A DNA stretch of 64,000 bases, from contig OX457036.1 in NCBI GenBank assembly GCA_949752735.1, positions 8,396,192 through 8,460,191 of the forward strand, written 5' to 3'. The position numbers and the translations under genes were made by a program. Positions 30,939-42,189 of the stretch are shown here, in pieces. The DNA comes from Lumbricus terrestris (lineage: Eukaryota > Annelida > Clitellata > Crassiclitellata > Lumbricidae). Positions within the stretch are counted from its first letter, which is position 1. Each line of letters starts with the position of its first letter. Below the pieces are notes generated by a model. That model had not been told where the DNA came from. It worked only from the letters and a program-made list of their open reading frames with translations, and searched no databases.

Positions 30939-33472
30939 TTACTCTTAAATTTACCAGTACCCTGGTAAATTTAATAATACTTCGGAGCTCGAACCGGATA
31001 CATAGTACTTGTATATCTAGCATGCTACAGCTTACAATGTCTCAGAAGTTGCATCACTTGGCATAGAAATTTGTACAATGGCTGATTATTAGTCAGTCAT
31101 AAGGGTTCACATATGCCCAACAACAGCTCTTAACTAACCGAGGTCTTCACACTGACCAACAAAGTCTTACTAATCTCCTTATTCACATAAACTGTCACAG
31201 TTTTTATCATTAATACCTGCCATCAGATTACATATATCATATAGCAATAATATCTCGGGAAGGTAAAACATAGCAATGCAGGACATAGCATTTCCAAGAC
31301 AACTCAGTAACACAATTGTATAGTCCACATAAAATAACCAATTGAAATCATATCTTCATTTCACGACTAGTGTTATATGCTAGATCCCTCGATACTAAAT
31401 TATAGGAGCCTGGTACATTTAAGCGATAACATTACTGCTTACAACCAACTCAGTAGTGTTAAACGAGGAATGGCCAGAACCATGCGGCCTTCTTAATAGT
31501 AAAGAGTGTTATAACTATCGCCTCCTCATGACTTCCTACCCAAGGGGATATCAAATCCAAGATGTCAATCTTATCTTCCATGCCAACTGATTGTTTCGGT
31601 CTGTAAGAAGAAGGTTAATCGTTTAACGTAACCCCTATTAACTACACATAATTACAATCACTTAGCTTAACTACTTTTAGCAATTATTCACAATGAAACT
31701 TAACTACCTACTACTTCCAACAATTGCACGGAACCCTAGCGAGAGAAAGTCCTCTTAACACATGTAGTCATGTTCCGGCGCCAAATCTTATATTAATCCG
31801 TTATTACATTTTTATACAGCAGTGGCGCTATACAAAATTTCGCATATAATAATCACAATCAACAAGAATCGCTATAAAAGAATCAATACCTTACACAATT
31901 TTATGGTTATAATACTATACTAAATCTCAGACACATAACATAAAGTCTTTACAGCAGACGCTACAGAAGTCTGAGGCCATAATCCATTTAAACTTGTCAT
32001 CAAAAGCCACAAAATGGGAAATGCATCTTCAAGCACACTCAGTCGCTCTCATACATACTACCTTACTCTATCTCTTAGACAATATTTGATATCCACAAAC
32101 CATCTTTTCTACTGCAATCCGAAACCAAGGTTCACCCATTCCCCAAGCCAAACATATACAGCAACTTAAAACTTAAGCTGTGTTTTACAGGCACGCATTC
32201 CTTTTACAACAAGCCACTGTTACAGAGATGAAGCAACGTCAGATCATAAACCTAGGGTACTAATAATGCATACCAACATGCACACGTTTCAGCATTACAT
32301 CAAGGCTTAGCTACCTGGATCGAAGAAGGAATTACTGCTCAGCTAAGCATACCCAAGGCATAAAGGATTTATTCCCATATCCTATAATAGTCTATTACAT
32401 TACAACCTCTACAGGAAGTAGTCTAAGACTGGACGAATTCATTTCGTCACTAATCCACAGGCACAGCTTCACCATTGCATGCAATCTCCACTGCCTGCTA
32501 CAGTGATTCTGCCTCTAAGTCTATAATCCAACTTACTCACTAACTCTCAGGGCGATGCTTACAATTGGGTGCTCTACTCAACCTTACTACACAATCTAAC
32601 ACCACATCATCACCAAGTTACTCATTCATCCAATCACACAAGGTTATCCTTCAATCACCCCGCAGAATGCTAATTACTTCTACCATAGCATATTATAATC
32701 ATAACTTTTTAACTTGCAACCATTATTATGCAATTTACATACAGTACAACTTCTGCCCTTCTTCGTGGCAACAAGAAGCAATTCGAATATTTAAACCGAG
32801 TTTAAAACTACCCTTTTTATTTCAAACTAAAGGACTACTCTTTAAGCATTAGCATCACATCACTCTACATTACTTCCTTGTAACTGCTACTAAACACTTA
32901 CTGTAAACATTTTCACATAGTTATAGCCAACTAGCTTACATCAGAAAGCACAGCATTTATGCACAAGAAAATAAAACAATGTATTCCCACATCACATAGT
33001 TACATAACATCAAAAAGCAAATAAAACAGAGAAGATTCTATTCTCCCATCGCTTACTCTCGTCGCCATTACACGACCTGGAGGGATTCTACACGAAACAA
33101 GTACAACTATCTTTACTTGGTTATCTCTTATTTATCCCATTTCTTTATTATTCATCTCATCTACATAGTTATTTTTATCATCAGAGGACACACATGTAAT
33201 CTGTAATACTTAAGCTACACTTCACACTAATAAAACTATGCATTCTCACATAACCTATATCATCATATTACACTTCATTACTGTAATCAACTTTCACATT
33301 TTTTTACACAGTAAGAAAGCACAATATATCAACGCACATTAAAAGAAAAATGTAAACCTACATCTCAAGGCCACATATAATATCATCAAAACACAACTAA
33401 AGCAGAGAAGACTCTATTCTCTATTCACCTACTTATCGCCATTATGCGACCTAGCTACCCTACCCTATCACA
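30939..33472 (-). other. Non-coding 3' half of the LTR element interior
   Basis: 2.5 kb of AT-rich sequence, dense in stop codons on both strands, where a pol gene would be expected. I recognise no polymerase, integrase or envelope remnants. Confidence 0.65.
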
Positions 33473-36064
33473 TTACATCACGCCTCTAATTTGCCACAGC
33501 CTCGCCAGCATTGCGAGTCTGTTTCCTCCGGTGAGTTTGGTCATCTGATCGACACCAGACTTTTGGCAGCGAGTAACATTTCGGAGTGACACCGACTCTT
33601 TCACTCGAACTGATTCGACAGATGGCGTCACTGGAGGAAGGCAAGTTCCACCCCGGAAGGAAGTATTGGGATCGACCCCAGGATGCACATCCGGTCGACG
33701 TGGGATTCGGGCTGCCACCTCAGCAGGGCAGAGATTTTCGAAGCGACTGGACTCGGCAGAATTCTTTTCTGGAACCACAGTTTCTGATTCGACTGTTTCT
33801 GTTTGCACGGCACAGATTTCTTTCGTGATTTTCACCTCTGGTAGCACTGTTCGAATTTCGACATTCGATTTACTGTTCGTTTCAATGTTCAGAGAATTTT
33901 GCAGGTCACAGACAGTTTGTTTTGCTCGCTGACTCTGCTTCAGACTGTTTCTGCAAAACACGTTCAGCTGAAGATTTCGCACAAGGATCCATCCTTTCCC
34001 TACATGCCACAGGACAGCTTCCTTCACCATCCAGGAGAGACCGAGAATGAGCTCAGTGACCTGTTTGGTCACTAGGCAAGGAATTTCGACATTCGTTTCA
34101 CTGTTCGGTTCAACGCTCAGAGAGTTCTGCATGTTTCGAAAAGTTCGTTTTGCTCGGTGACACTGTTTCGCACTTCTTCTGCAAAGATCGTTCGGCCGAC
34201 AGTTCAAACGAGATTTTACTTTCTCGCTCGACAGATCAGCAGCTGAGTTCTGAACTTTCTCAGCGGCTTCTTTCTTTTCCGTGTTGGTTGATGGAGTTGC
34301 AGTACCACCAGTTGACGCTCGATTTTTAGCTGCAACTTCTTCTGCTGGGAAAGAAAGACTGACTGTCTTCCCTTCAGTTGTTTGCAGACCGTGACCTTGA
34401 CCGTTCTCTTGACAGTTCAGTCTGGCTAAGCTGAATATTTCTGACGATGAATTCAGCTTCATGACGTTGACAGAATTTTCCATGACTGTGCGCGTCATGG
34501 GCCACGGTTGCATCTGGATCGGAAGAGAAAATGCTTCCGCGTAGACAAGGAAGACTGGAGCAGGTTGAACCATCTTCTGACTGCAGTGCGCATACATGGG
34601 CTGACTGTTAGCCCCATGTACGTATTCGTAGCTGTGCGTGACTCGAGTTTCCGACGACAGAGACACCGTAGACATGATCGGTCGACTCAGAGCAGATGTG
34701 TACGCGAACATCTGAGGAGCAGACGCGAAGCTTGTGAGGTTTCTTCCCAGTTCTGCTTTCGACTCGCAGAACATGACATCAGAAGCAGCCGAGGTGACTG
34801 AAGCAGTCACTTGTGACAGCGGATTACTCGGTGACCGGAATTTTTCTGCTTCAGGAACCGACGAGGGGGAAAAGGTGGCAGCCCGATGAATAGCGGTCGC
34901 TGGCTGGCGAGGATGTGCATCCCATGTTCCCACGTGGTCGTCGCTCAGCAACGAAGAATCCCCCGATTTTCCATCTGAAACTACAAGTCTAGGATTAGCA
35001 CAAATTCTACCCTCGTTTTGTTCTACCCTTAACGCTTTTGGTTCGAGTTCAACTCTATGTAGGGATCGCACATCAGTGATTTCTGAATCATCGTTTTCAG
35101 ATTTATTTTCGATTCCAATTCTAACTAATTTATCATCTTGTCTTCTACACATGTAATTTCCAAAGTCAAAATCTCTATACAAAACATTTGTATCATAATA
35201 ATGCATTGTTTGACTATGCAACATGTCAGTCGTATTTGCACCTTGACCTTGACCTTGTAAGTCATTTACCTTTTGACCTTGACCTTGTAAATCCCTTGGT
35301 CTAGCACCAAAGTATTTCATCTGTACATCCATTCTTCTTGGATCATCTTGTGAAAAAATTTCTTTTCCATTTTCCACTTCTTCCCATAAATCTTCTGCTC
35401 TACTAAATCTGGGATCCATTATTATTTTACCCTCTGACCCATGACCTTTTGTAGCTTCATCCCACTTGCTGGAACCAATTGTGACGCGCGGGGGCGCCGC
35501 CTGTCCTAACGTTTCCACCCCCAAATTAATGGGCTCTGCTGTTGCACGCCCCCTTAAGCGCGGTTGAGGAAAGCTGGGTCCTAGGTCAAAGGTTTTGGTG
35601 TCAATGGTAGCGGGTTCGAATCCTAACCTAGGGTGTGAGCTTCTCTGGTTACCAAATTCCTCAGGATGGGCCGATTTTGGACATATGTCAGCGGTGGCTG
35701 TTAAGCTCACAACAGCCCCACTAAATGGGTGCTTATCTGGGTTCGATTCCTCAACTTTCCCCCAAGCTCCATCACCCACTTTACCTTCAGCTACCGACTT
35801 CACCATTGTTTCACATTCTTTCTGGCGGGAACTTAATTGGGCTTGCTGCATGGAAACTAGATTCAGCTCTTCAGCTAGACCGATTAAAATGCTACTCTGG
35901 CGCTCCATAAATTGTTCTATTGTAGTCATTTGTTTCTGTAATACAGCAGGGTCTAAGTCATCAGTATTGTCTGTAGTCCCCAACTCAAGGGTTTCTCTCG
36001 GACATAACTCCTCTTCCTCTTGTCCTGTCCCTAAGACACTGTCCGTGTCCCTGTCGGAGTCCAT
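33473..36064 (-). CDS. 863-aa ORF of the LTR element, starting inside the LTR
   Basis: Begins 866 nt into the 5' LTR and crosses the LTR border without interruption (PPRVT encoded by the LTR, then IGSSKWDEA). Residues about 38-92 are predicted helical and probably coiled coil. A glutamine/glycine-rich stretch (LQGQGQ repeated) lies near residue 265. A motif of about 34 residues beginning CRRSAKQCHRAKRT is repeated some 80 residues later as CRNSLKQSQRAKQT; between them VTELILGLSWM resembles the C-terminal flank of retropepsins. There is no CCHC zinc knuckle and no clear capsid motif. It is probably a gag or gag-protease derivative. The first candidate primer-binding position (TGGTTCCAGC, 2 nt past the LTR) is inside the coding region. 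Confidence 0.6.
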   Translation of the reverse strand: MDSDRDTDSVLGTGQEEEELCPRETLELGTTDNTDDLDPAVLQKQMTTIEQFMERQSSILIGLAEELNLVSMQQAQLSSRQKECETMVKSVAEGKVGDGAWGKVEESNPDKHPFSGAVVSLTATADICPKSAHPEEFGNQRSSHPRLGFEPATIDTKTFDLGPSFPQPRLRGRATAEPINLGVETLGQAAPPRVTIGSSKWDEATKGHGSEGKIIMDPRFSRAEDLWEEVENGKEIFSQDDPRRMDVQMKYFGARPRDLQGQGQKVNDLQGQGQGANTTDMLHSQTMHYYDTNVLYRDFDFGNYMCRRQDDKLVRIGIENKSENDDSEITDVRSLHRVELEPKALRVEQNEGRICANPRLVVSDGKSGDSSLLSDDHVGTWDAHPRQPATAIHRAATFSPSSVPEAEKFRSPSNPLSQVTASVTSAASDVMFCESKAELGRNLTSFASAPQMFAYTSALSRPIMSTVSLSSETRVTHSYEYVHGANSQPMYAHCSQKMVQPAPVFLVYAEAFSLPIQMQPWPMTRTVMENSVNVMKLNSSSEIFSLARLNCQENGQGHGLQTTEGKTVSLSFPAEEVAAKNRASTGGTATPSTNTEKKEAAEKVQNSAADLSSEKVKSRLNCRPNDLCRRSAKQCHRAKRTFRNMQNSLSVEPNSETNVEIPCLVTKQVTELILGLSWMVKEAVLWHVGKGWILVRNLQLNVFCRNSLKQSQRAKQTVCDLQNSLNIETNSKSNVEIRTVLPEVKITKEICAVQTETVESETVVPEKNSAESSRFENLCPAEVAARIPRRPDVHPGVDPNTSFRGGTCLPPVTPSVESVRVKESVSLRNVTRCQKSGVDQMTKLTGGNRLAMLARLWQIRGVM

Positions 36065-36930
36065 TATAATTCGATAGCAGAAATCACTTCACAGTTCTCT
36101 ATTTAAGTTTCATTTATTGTAGAATTAATCAAGCGACTGTCTGTCTTTCATTAGCAATTATTTACACAGCCGATAAAATAGAAACAATATTAAAGATTCA
36201 CGATTAAGGCCCTCCTAGAAACGCCTATGTCTCTTGACTAGCTAAAGTTTTATCAGATCAGTTCGCAGACTGACTATTTCACACCTACCCGATCAGTTCA
36301 CAGACTGAATACCCCACAACTAATATTTGCACCAAAAATAGAGACACAAGTTTTATCTAATTACACCTAGTTCAGGTTCGAGCTCTATAGATTAGGTTGC
36401 TTATACTTCCCTGCTCCCATTGATATTTTAGGACAGCCGATCCACCGTTTTCCGTCCTGTAGAAAGTTATTGAGTCGTCGGCCGATGCCAGAATTTCTCC
36501 GTCGGAAGCGTATTATTAATTCAATCGTTGCCGGAAATCTTCGTAATTACACATCGATTCACAAGACATCGGAAGAACCTCGTCTTCTACCTGAGAAAAC
36601 TTGCCAGAATCGAAAATACCATCAATTTCACCACGTTTCACGATTTTCGCCAGCATAGGTCTTACTCGATTCAATTCTGCTGCCCGACTGAAGGTTTGCG
36701 CGTTAATTTGCCGCAAGAGAGCGCTTTTTAGCGCCTAAAACATCGCGTGATGTCTAACCAATCAAAAATCGCACGTGGCGGAAAGTTCCATTGAAAAATG
36801 CATGGGAAGCTAAATATAGCGATGACCGCATCGATCAGTGCTAAGCATAGCACCCATGAATTCGTAATAGAAATAGCGGCCTTACTTAAGTAAATAAGTA
36901 AGGTAGCTTGTAGCAACCTGGTTCGCTACA
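35480..36930 (-). repeat. 5' LTR (1,451 bp)
   Basis: Same sequence as the 3' LTR. Followed on the right by GAAT and then GTGTCTGGG, the continuation of the dispersed repeat. Confidence 0.92.
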
Positions 36931-37742
36931 GAATGTGTCTGGGAAGGGGACGTGCCCCCCGCCAACAAAAGTTTTTTGACTTTCCACATTGCAATGGCAG
37001 CATCTTAAGCTGTCAGCTGCGCAATTTAGTGCTGATAAAGAGTGCGACATAGACTTTAATGCGCAATTTAGTGCTGATAAAGAGTGCGACATAGACTTTA
37101 ATAAATGAATTTTAATAAATAAACTTAAAATCATACAAATTTCCAATCGAGTTTCCTCATTGTTGTGGCAGAATTTTGAGATGTCATCTTAGCACAATTA
37201 GGCCTACTCTGTTATTTCAGTTCGGATCGAAAGGGTCGTTCAAAATTCCAAATAATGTAATTAATTATAATTACGTATAATTTCTCTATGTATCAAGTTC
37301 AGCAACTTAGACCTGCAGCTGCTGGACTAGTATAATGAAAATGTTTTGAATGATTTCCGCAGCAAACAAGAACTACCAAAGAAGAATTTTTCCGGAACAA
37401 AGGCGTCTGCATTGTGTTTCACACGCTGTCATTTAAATCATAGCTATAGCGAATAAAAGTCTCAGTTAAATTCACAGAGGCTCACCAGCTTAACGTTAGA
37501 CTTCAGATTTATTTACGAAAGAAGATCAATTACCTGATCATGAACAATTCGAGCACCTGTTATAACTAATCGATTTTCGTTGTGCAGTAAAGTATGTTAA
37601 ACTGCATGCAATATCTGTTGTCTCGTCTATTGCTGTACCTTGAAATGGTTTCTAATTGTACGGAACTGGGTTAACCGCTTGAATATCCTGTAGACCGATG
37701 CGTAAGAGAATCTCTCTGCAATGCGATAAATTCTTGCATGTG
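36931..37742. other. Spacer before the GA tract, unit 3
   Basis: Continuation of the interrupted dispersed repeat, with a local duplication of GCGCAATTTAGTGCTGATAA (about 37020 and 37060). TAGGCCTA at 37199-37206 is TA in units 2, 4 and 5. No gene. Confidence 0.6.
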
Positions 37743-37743
37743 A

Positions 37744-37780
<37 letters not shown>

Positions 37781-37842
37781 CAAACAGAGACAGACAGATA
37801 GAGAGACAGCGTGAAACAGCGGGAGACAGAGATAGACAGAGA

Positions 37843-37926
<84 letters not shown>
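37743..37926. repeat. GA-rich microsatellite, unit 3
   Basis: Contains the longest pure (GA)n run of the five units (about 37839-37926). Confidence 0.95.
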
Positions 37927-37927
<1 letters not shown>

Positions 37928-38649
37928 GCATCAGTCTGATTATATGCGTACTGCGTAGACCTACGTATTACCATATGCAGCTTACCGGATGCAACAATTT
38001 AGCGTTGACCCGAACTACAGCCATGATTCCACACACATAATTATGGGCTGTAGGGTGTGCAGAAATGTGTTCCCAGACTGGGTTAGACTATGCCAAAGTT
38101 TGCCACGTATTTTCTGAGCTGTAAATGTGCAGGTCTTGCTATCACGCATGGGTGCAGCTCAGCTTACTTCAGACAGCTGTAAATGTGAATAAATATTATG
38201 AGCACCTCGCCATTGTAAACTCATTTGAAGGATGCTCGTAAATCTTTCCAACGTTTAGAACGTTAGAGGATAATAGGGGCCTAATTTATCTTCTTCCTAA
38301 AATAGGTCTCACTAAAAAATGCTAGAAAAATTGATTAAATTGTTTCTTAAATTAATGCTGAAAGGCCTTCATAAAATAGCTGAAGACCTTTTCTAGTCTT
38401 TGCTTCTTATATTAGGCTATATTACCAGAAATGACCAAAACATCCAAACTCTTCTAACGCTGTAGACATTTACGCACGCTGCTGCTCAACATATTTTCCT
38501 TAAACATTGGGGGATATGAACATGGACGATCCTCCACCAAAAACCACAAACATTGGGGACCGTCCACCCATGCCCCCCTAAGTCTTCGCCCATGCATCGT
38601 TTTCAATAATTCATTCCAATAGAATCAAATCCAAATGACGCCATCTCAT
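37927..38649. other. Spacer after the GA tract, unit 3
   Basis: Homologous to 17721-18354, with a unit-specific insertion of about 70 bp near 38062-38130. TAGGCTA at 38413-38419 has no counterpart in the other units. No gene. Confidence 0.55.
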
Positions 38650-38945
38650 TCCATTCTACACTCCGTTCTGCTCTGATCCATTTATTTTTCCCCATTCAAT
38701 TCCATAGATCTAGTCTGTCTCATTCCATTCTATTCTATCATAAACTACTCTCTTTCAACTTTCTCCTATTGAGTATTGAGTTCACCTATTATGTTCTACT
38801 CTATTCTATTCTGCTTCATTCTAATTAATTCTATTCGATTCCACTGAGTACAATTCCATTTCGTTCTAATCCATTTTATTCATGCAGCTCATATTTTACT
38901 CCCTCTATTTCATTCTACTCCAGTAAATTTCTTTATTCTTCTCTC
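38650..38945. repeat. Degenerate ATTCC/ATTCT tract, unit 3
   Basis: Same class as 18355-18720. Just after it are TAGCCTA (38961-38967) and TAGGCTA (38993-38999), each a 5-bp gain over unit 2 or 5. Confidence 0.75.
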
Positions 38946-39148
38946 TATTCTTTTCTTTTATAGCCTACTCTATTAAACTCCATCGTTAGGCTTAGGCTAC
39001 TTTTAATTTTCCTTCGCCTCATTCCTCTCCCACTGAAGATGAATGATTAAATAATTTAATGATATATCGAGAGAAAATAAAACGTGAAGTTGCCAAAAAT
39101 TCCAAGTCTGCTCTATTTTATTCTATTTGGGGTTTTTCTGCATTGAAG

Positions 39149-39423
39149 ACAGTCGAGAGAAGGCCTATATCTACGGCATATCGTCCGCAGGGGTGACGCA
39201 CTCCATCACGAAGGCCTGTGCCAAGGGTGAGGTTCAGATGTGCTCCTGTGACCTGAACGTACGAAGCCGGGAAAAGGAAGTGGACTTCCTGTGGGGCGGA
39301 TGCTCTCACGACGTCCGGTTCGGAGAGAAGTTCTCGAAGGAGTTCGTCGATGGCAGAGAGTCAAGCGACCAGAACCTCGAGGAGCGACTGATGAACAGGT
39401 GGAACAATGAAGCCGGACGAAAG
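39149..39423 (+). CDS. Wnt penultimate exon, unit 3
   Basis: Open exon with all landmarks of the unit 1 exon (ISSAGVTHSITKAC, CSCD, WGGCSHD, FVDGRES, NNEAGRK). Acceptor AG at 39147-39148, donor AAG|GTAGTT. The encoded protein appears identical to unit 1. Its intron is greatly enlarged by a hAT element and a SINE. Like the other units, it lacks visible upstream exons. Confidence 0.83.
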
Positions 39424-39524
39424 GTAGTTCAGGTTGATGAGACTGGTTCTTCAAGGACGACTTCGAAGTTAAATCTATATTACACCAACCTATTCGATTC
39501 CGTTAATTTTCTGTCGGGCTGAAA

Positions 39525-41282
39525 TAGGGCTGCCAACTTTTGATTTTGCCATTCCGGGACGCCTTCAGCCACTCGATGTGCCATTACCAATTTAGGCTAC
39601 ACAATCTAGGTCTACAGAAGCGCATAATGTAACAAAAGTTTTGTCAGCCCAGTATAGAATCTACATCTACAGTCTACTAAAAAGTCCTTAATAATTTCAG
39701 AGAAATCACCAAAAGACATAATTTTATAGCCTAAATTTAACACAAGAATCAACCTCAAGAAGAAGCATATCAAACTCCAGTCGCCTATAGGCTTATCAGA
39801 GTAAGACTTATGAGCCCAAATCGAGGAACGTTCTGCGACCGGAGATCAGAATTTATATTAAACTTAGGGCTTATACTAATATATTATAGGGCCTATTTTT
39901 ATGTGCAGTTCCAGAACACTGGGCACAAAGTCGCAGAAATCAGCACATGCCATGCTAACAGTTGTGCTTTAATAAGCCGGTGAACTCTCGGTGCTCGGGT
40001 AATTGCGATTACTGGACTGGGATCTCGCTAGCGAAACATCCGGTTTACGCCGATTTTCGCTCGGAGAGAATATGCCGGTTTCTTTGGATTTTACGCTGTA
40101 TGATTGCAAATGTTTCGTCTATTTGAGCGTATAAAGTGTCCTAGTCCGCTTCTGTGATGTTTGTCTGGACAATTGCGTGGAATTATCATGTTTTCGACGA
40201 TTTTGTACCATCCACGAATCTACCATCGTCTCCGCCTCACGTCACGTGGGTCGGTAAGAACCAAAAACGAATTGTCCGGATCCGAATTTCACGCACTTCT
40301 CCCGCAAGCTATCAGAAATGGACTATCAACCATTTCTGCAACGTTTGTCTGGACAATTGCGTGGAATTATGTTTTCGACGATTCTGTACCATCTACGAAC
40401 CCACCATCATCTCCGCATCACGTCACGTGGGTCGGTAAGAACTAAAAACGAATTGTCCGGATCCGAATTTCACGCATTTCTCCCGCAAGCCATCCGAAGT
40501 GGACTATAAAGATAGACTCTATCAACAATTCTGTTAAATCACGACTACAGTTTTATCGGGCACTATATACTTCGAATGGATAGACTTTGTAGCATCGGCT
40601 AGACCTACCAATGAACTGGCGATTCTCCGAACACAATACCACCGTGAAGCGAGCGTCGGTAGCGCTGATTACAGCTGCTAATAACTGACGGGCCGTTTTT
40701 GGCTTATCCTGATTCAATGACAGTAATTCAACATCAACTGTCTAATCTAACATCAACAACGTAACGGACGGATGCAAGCCCATGGCTGCCGCAACTTTAT
40801 TTCATTATTATTACTATTAGCTTTATTATTACTTCTGTGTTTTATTTTACATCTCAGACCTGTAACTTGGTGCGTTCTGTCACCTTGATTGTCTTACTTT
40901 GAAATTAAACGAAGATACTACTATTGTTAGACAACAGATCGTTCATAATGCTGAACGCTCTCTCGCATAAAGCATTAAAACTGGACACAATATGCTAAAC
41001 CGAAAACCGAGTATCAGTGATTTGTAAAGTTTTGAAGACTTTAACTCCCGATGTTGAACCAACAATGTAATGTAGCCTATAGGTCTGATAGAGAGCAGAA
41101 CGTAAAAATCATCGCACAAATGGCTGAGTTTAGTAAGCAAAAATCAATAGGAACAATAATTGTGCTAAGTGGATCTCGATCTGGACCAAATTCCGGGACA
41201 ATTTGAGATCAATCCGGGACACGGGACGCACAGGGTCGATTCCGGGACTGTCCCGGCGAATCCGGGACGGTTGGCAGCCCTA
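39525..41282. mobile_element. Non-autonomous hAT element (1,758 bp) in a Wnt intron
   Basis: 13-bp inverted ends TAGGGCTGCCAAC and a perfect 8-bp target duplication GGCTGAAA (39517-39524 and 41283-41290). Near the right end is a cluster of CCGGGAC words. A segment of about 184 bp is tandemly duplicated (40163-40346 and 40347-40525), which creates spurious ORFs. No transposase. Confidence 0.88.
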
Positions 41283-41781
41283 GGCTGAAATGAAATACCC
41301 ATACCTGATCTTTCAAAGGGCGATTTTCGAAGTTTTTTTATATGGGCACATTAAGCATTGAATACTGACCATCTGAGGACAGCGTTTGATGCTAGCGTTT
41401 GAAATGTCGTCAATTTGATTGTTTTACTTTTTTATGTCATGCCCGAGAAACTTCACACATTTAGCCTACGACACGAAAATAAGATGGTTGACTGCACGCC
41501 CCTGTATGGCGTAAAGTCAGGTTTCGAAACCTTTAGCATATTTGCTGTGCAGTCTCTTTGCAGCAAATATGGTTAAAACAGATTGTTAGATTGTAGGCAT
41601 GTAGCCTACATATTATAATTAGATCGTATTAATGCCAGATTGGATAAAAATGAATTGGACAGTAGAAGAATAGTTTGAATCGGAACAGATCAAATTCAAT
41701 CAGATTAGCCTCGACTTTCCGGCCAATTTCGCCTTAACCAAGTCGTAATAAAACAATTGAAATAATCACAAGATTCATTGT

Positions 41782-42005
41782 GGGGCGCGGTGGTGTAGTG
41801 GTGGCGTCGTCGCCTTGCAGCCGGAAGGTTGTAGGTTCGAATCCACCTCGCCGCGTAGGGACCTTGGGCAAGTCCTTCACTCGCAATTGCTCAGCGCTTC
41901 GGCGTGAAATTCCGATGCAGTGTCCGCTCTGCATTCGGGAGCGCCTCTGAGTAGAAGAGAGAGCTTGAAGGGGCGCTATAACAAGTACGCATACAAACAA
42001 ACAAA
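41782..42005 (+). repeat. tRNA-derived SINE in the Wnt intron, unit 3
   Basis: 224 bp. A-box-like GTGGTGTAGTGGTGGCG and B-box GGTTCGAATCC, a body with CCTTGGGCAAGTCCTTCACT, and an ACAAACAA tail. CATTGT flanks both sides as a short target duplication. The minus-strand ORF with GGFEPTTF is read from the tRNA-like head. Confidence 0.85.
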
Positions 42006-42189
42006 CATTGTATAACTTTCTGAAAAGGGGTCGCAATTTCACCCGCGTTTTTCTACTCTCAAATAAAGACCTAATGTTGACACGAGTTCGAGTATAATAA
42101 ACAAATTAAACATCTATCTAGTATAATAGTTTCGTCAATTCCTGCTTGTTGCCACTCCATGATTTGCAAATGATTCGTGCACTTGACAG

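Larger units (their letters stand above)
29477..36930 (-). mobile_element. Complete LTR retrotransposon, 7,454 bp, non-autonomous
   Basis: Two direct 1,451-bp repeats (29477-30927 and 35480-36930, offset exactly 6,003) flank a 4.55-kb interior. Boundaries are TG..CA with a 4-bp target duplication GAAT (29473-29476 and 36931-36934); units 2, 4 and 5 show the empty site. A polypurine tract (GTTGTGGGGGG on the minus strand) abuts the LTR at 30928, so the element runs on the minus strand with its 5' LTR at 35480-36930. I saw no difference between the LTRs, indicating a recent insertion. The only long ORF starts inside the 5' LTR. No reverse transcriptase, RNase H or integrase was found, so it must be moved in trans or is a decayed derivative. 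Confidence 0.88.
39424..42189 (+). other. Wnt intron, unit 3 (2,766 bp)
   Basis: GT..AG intron enlarged by the hAT element at 39525-41282 and the SINE at 41782-42005; without these it is about the size of the unit 2 intron and most similar to it. Confidence 0.75.

Noticed and set aside
33473..36064. 863-codon ORF as a host gene
   Set aside because: It starts in an LTR, lies between identical LTRs with a target duplication and is absent from the other units, so it belongs to the retroelement.
35595..36077. 160-codon plus-strand ORF in the LTRs (also 29592-30074)
   Set aside because: Antisense shadow of the 863-codon ORF that crosses the LTR border; no recognisable product.
37627..37974. Leu/Ser-rich and Arg/Glu-rich ORFs over GA tracts
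   Set aside because: Dinucleotide repeat artefacts with no conserved start or flanking codons between units.
41781..41856. tRNA gene in the Wnt intron (also 9559 and 59641-59703)
   Set aside because: A and B boxes are present but the cloverleaf stems are poor and a SINE body and tail follow; called tRNA-derived SINEs.
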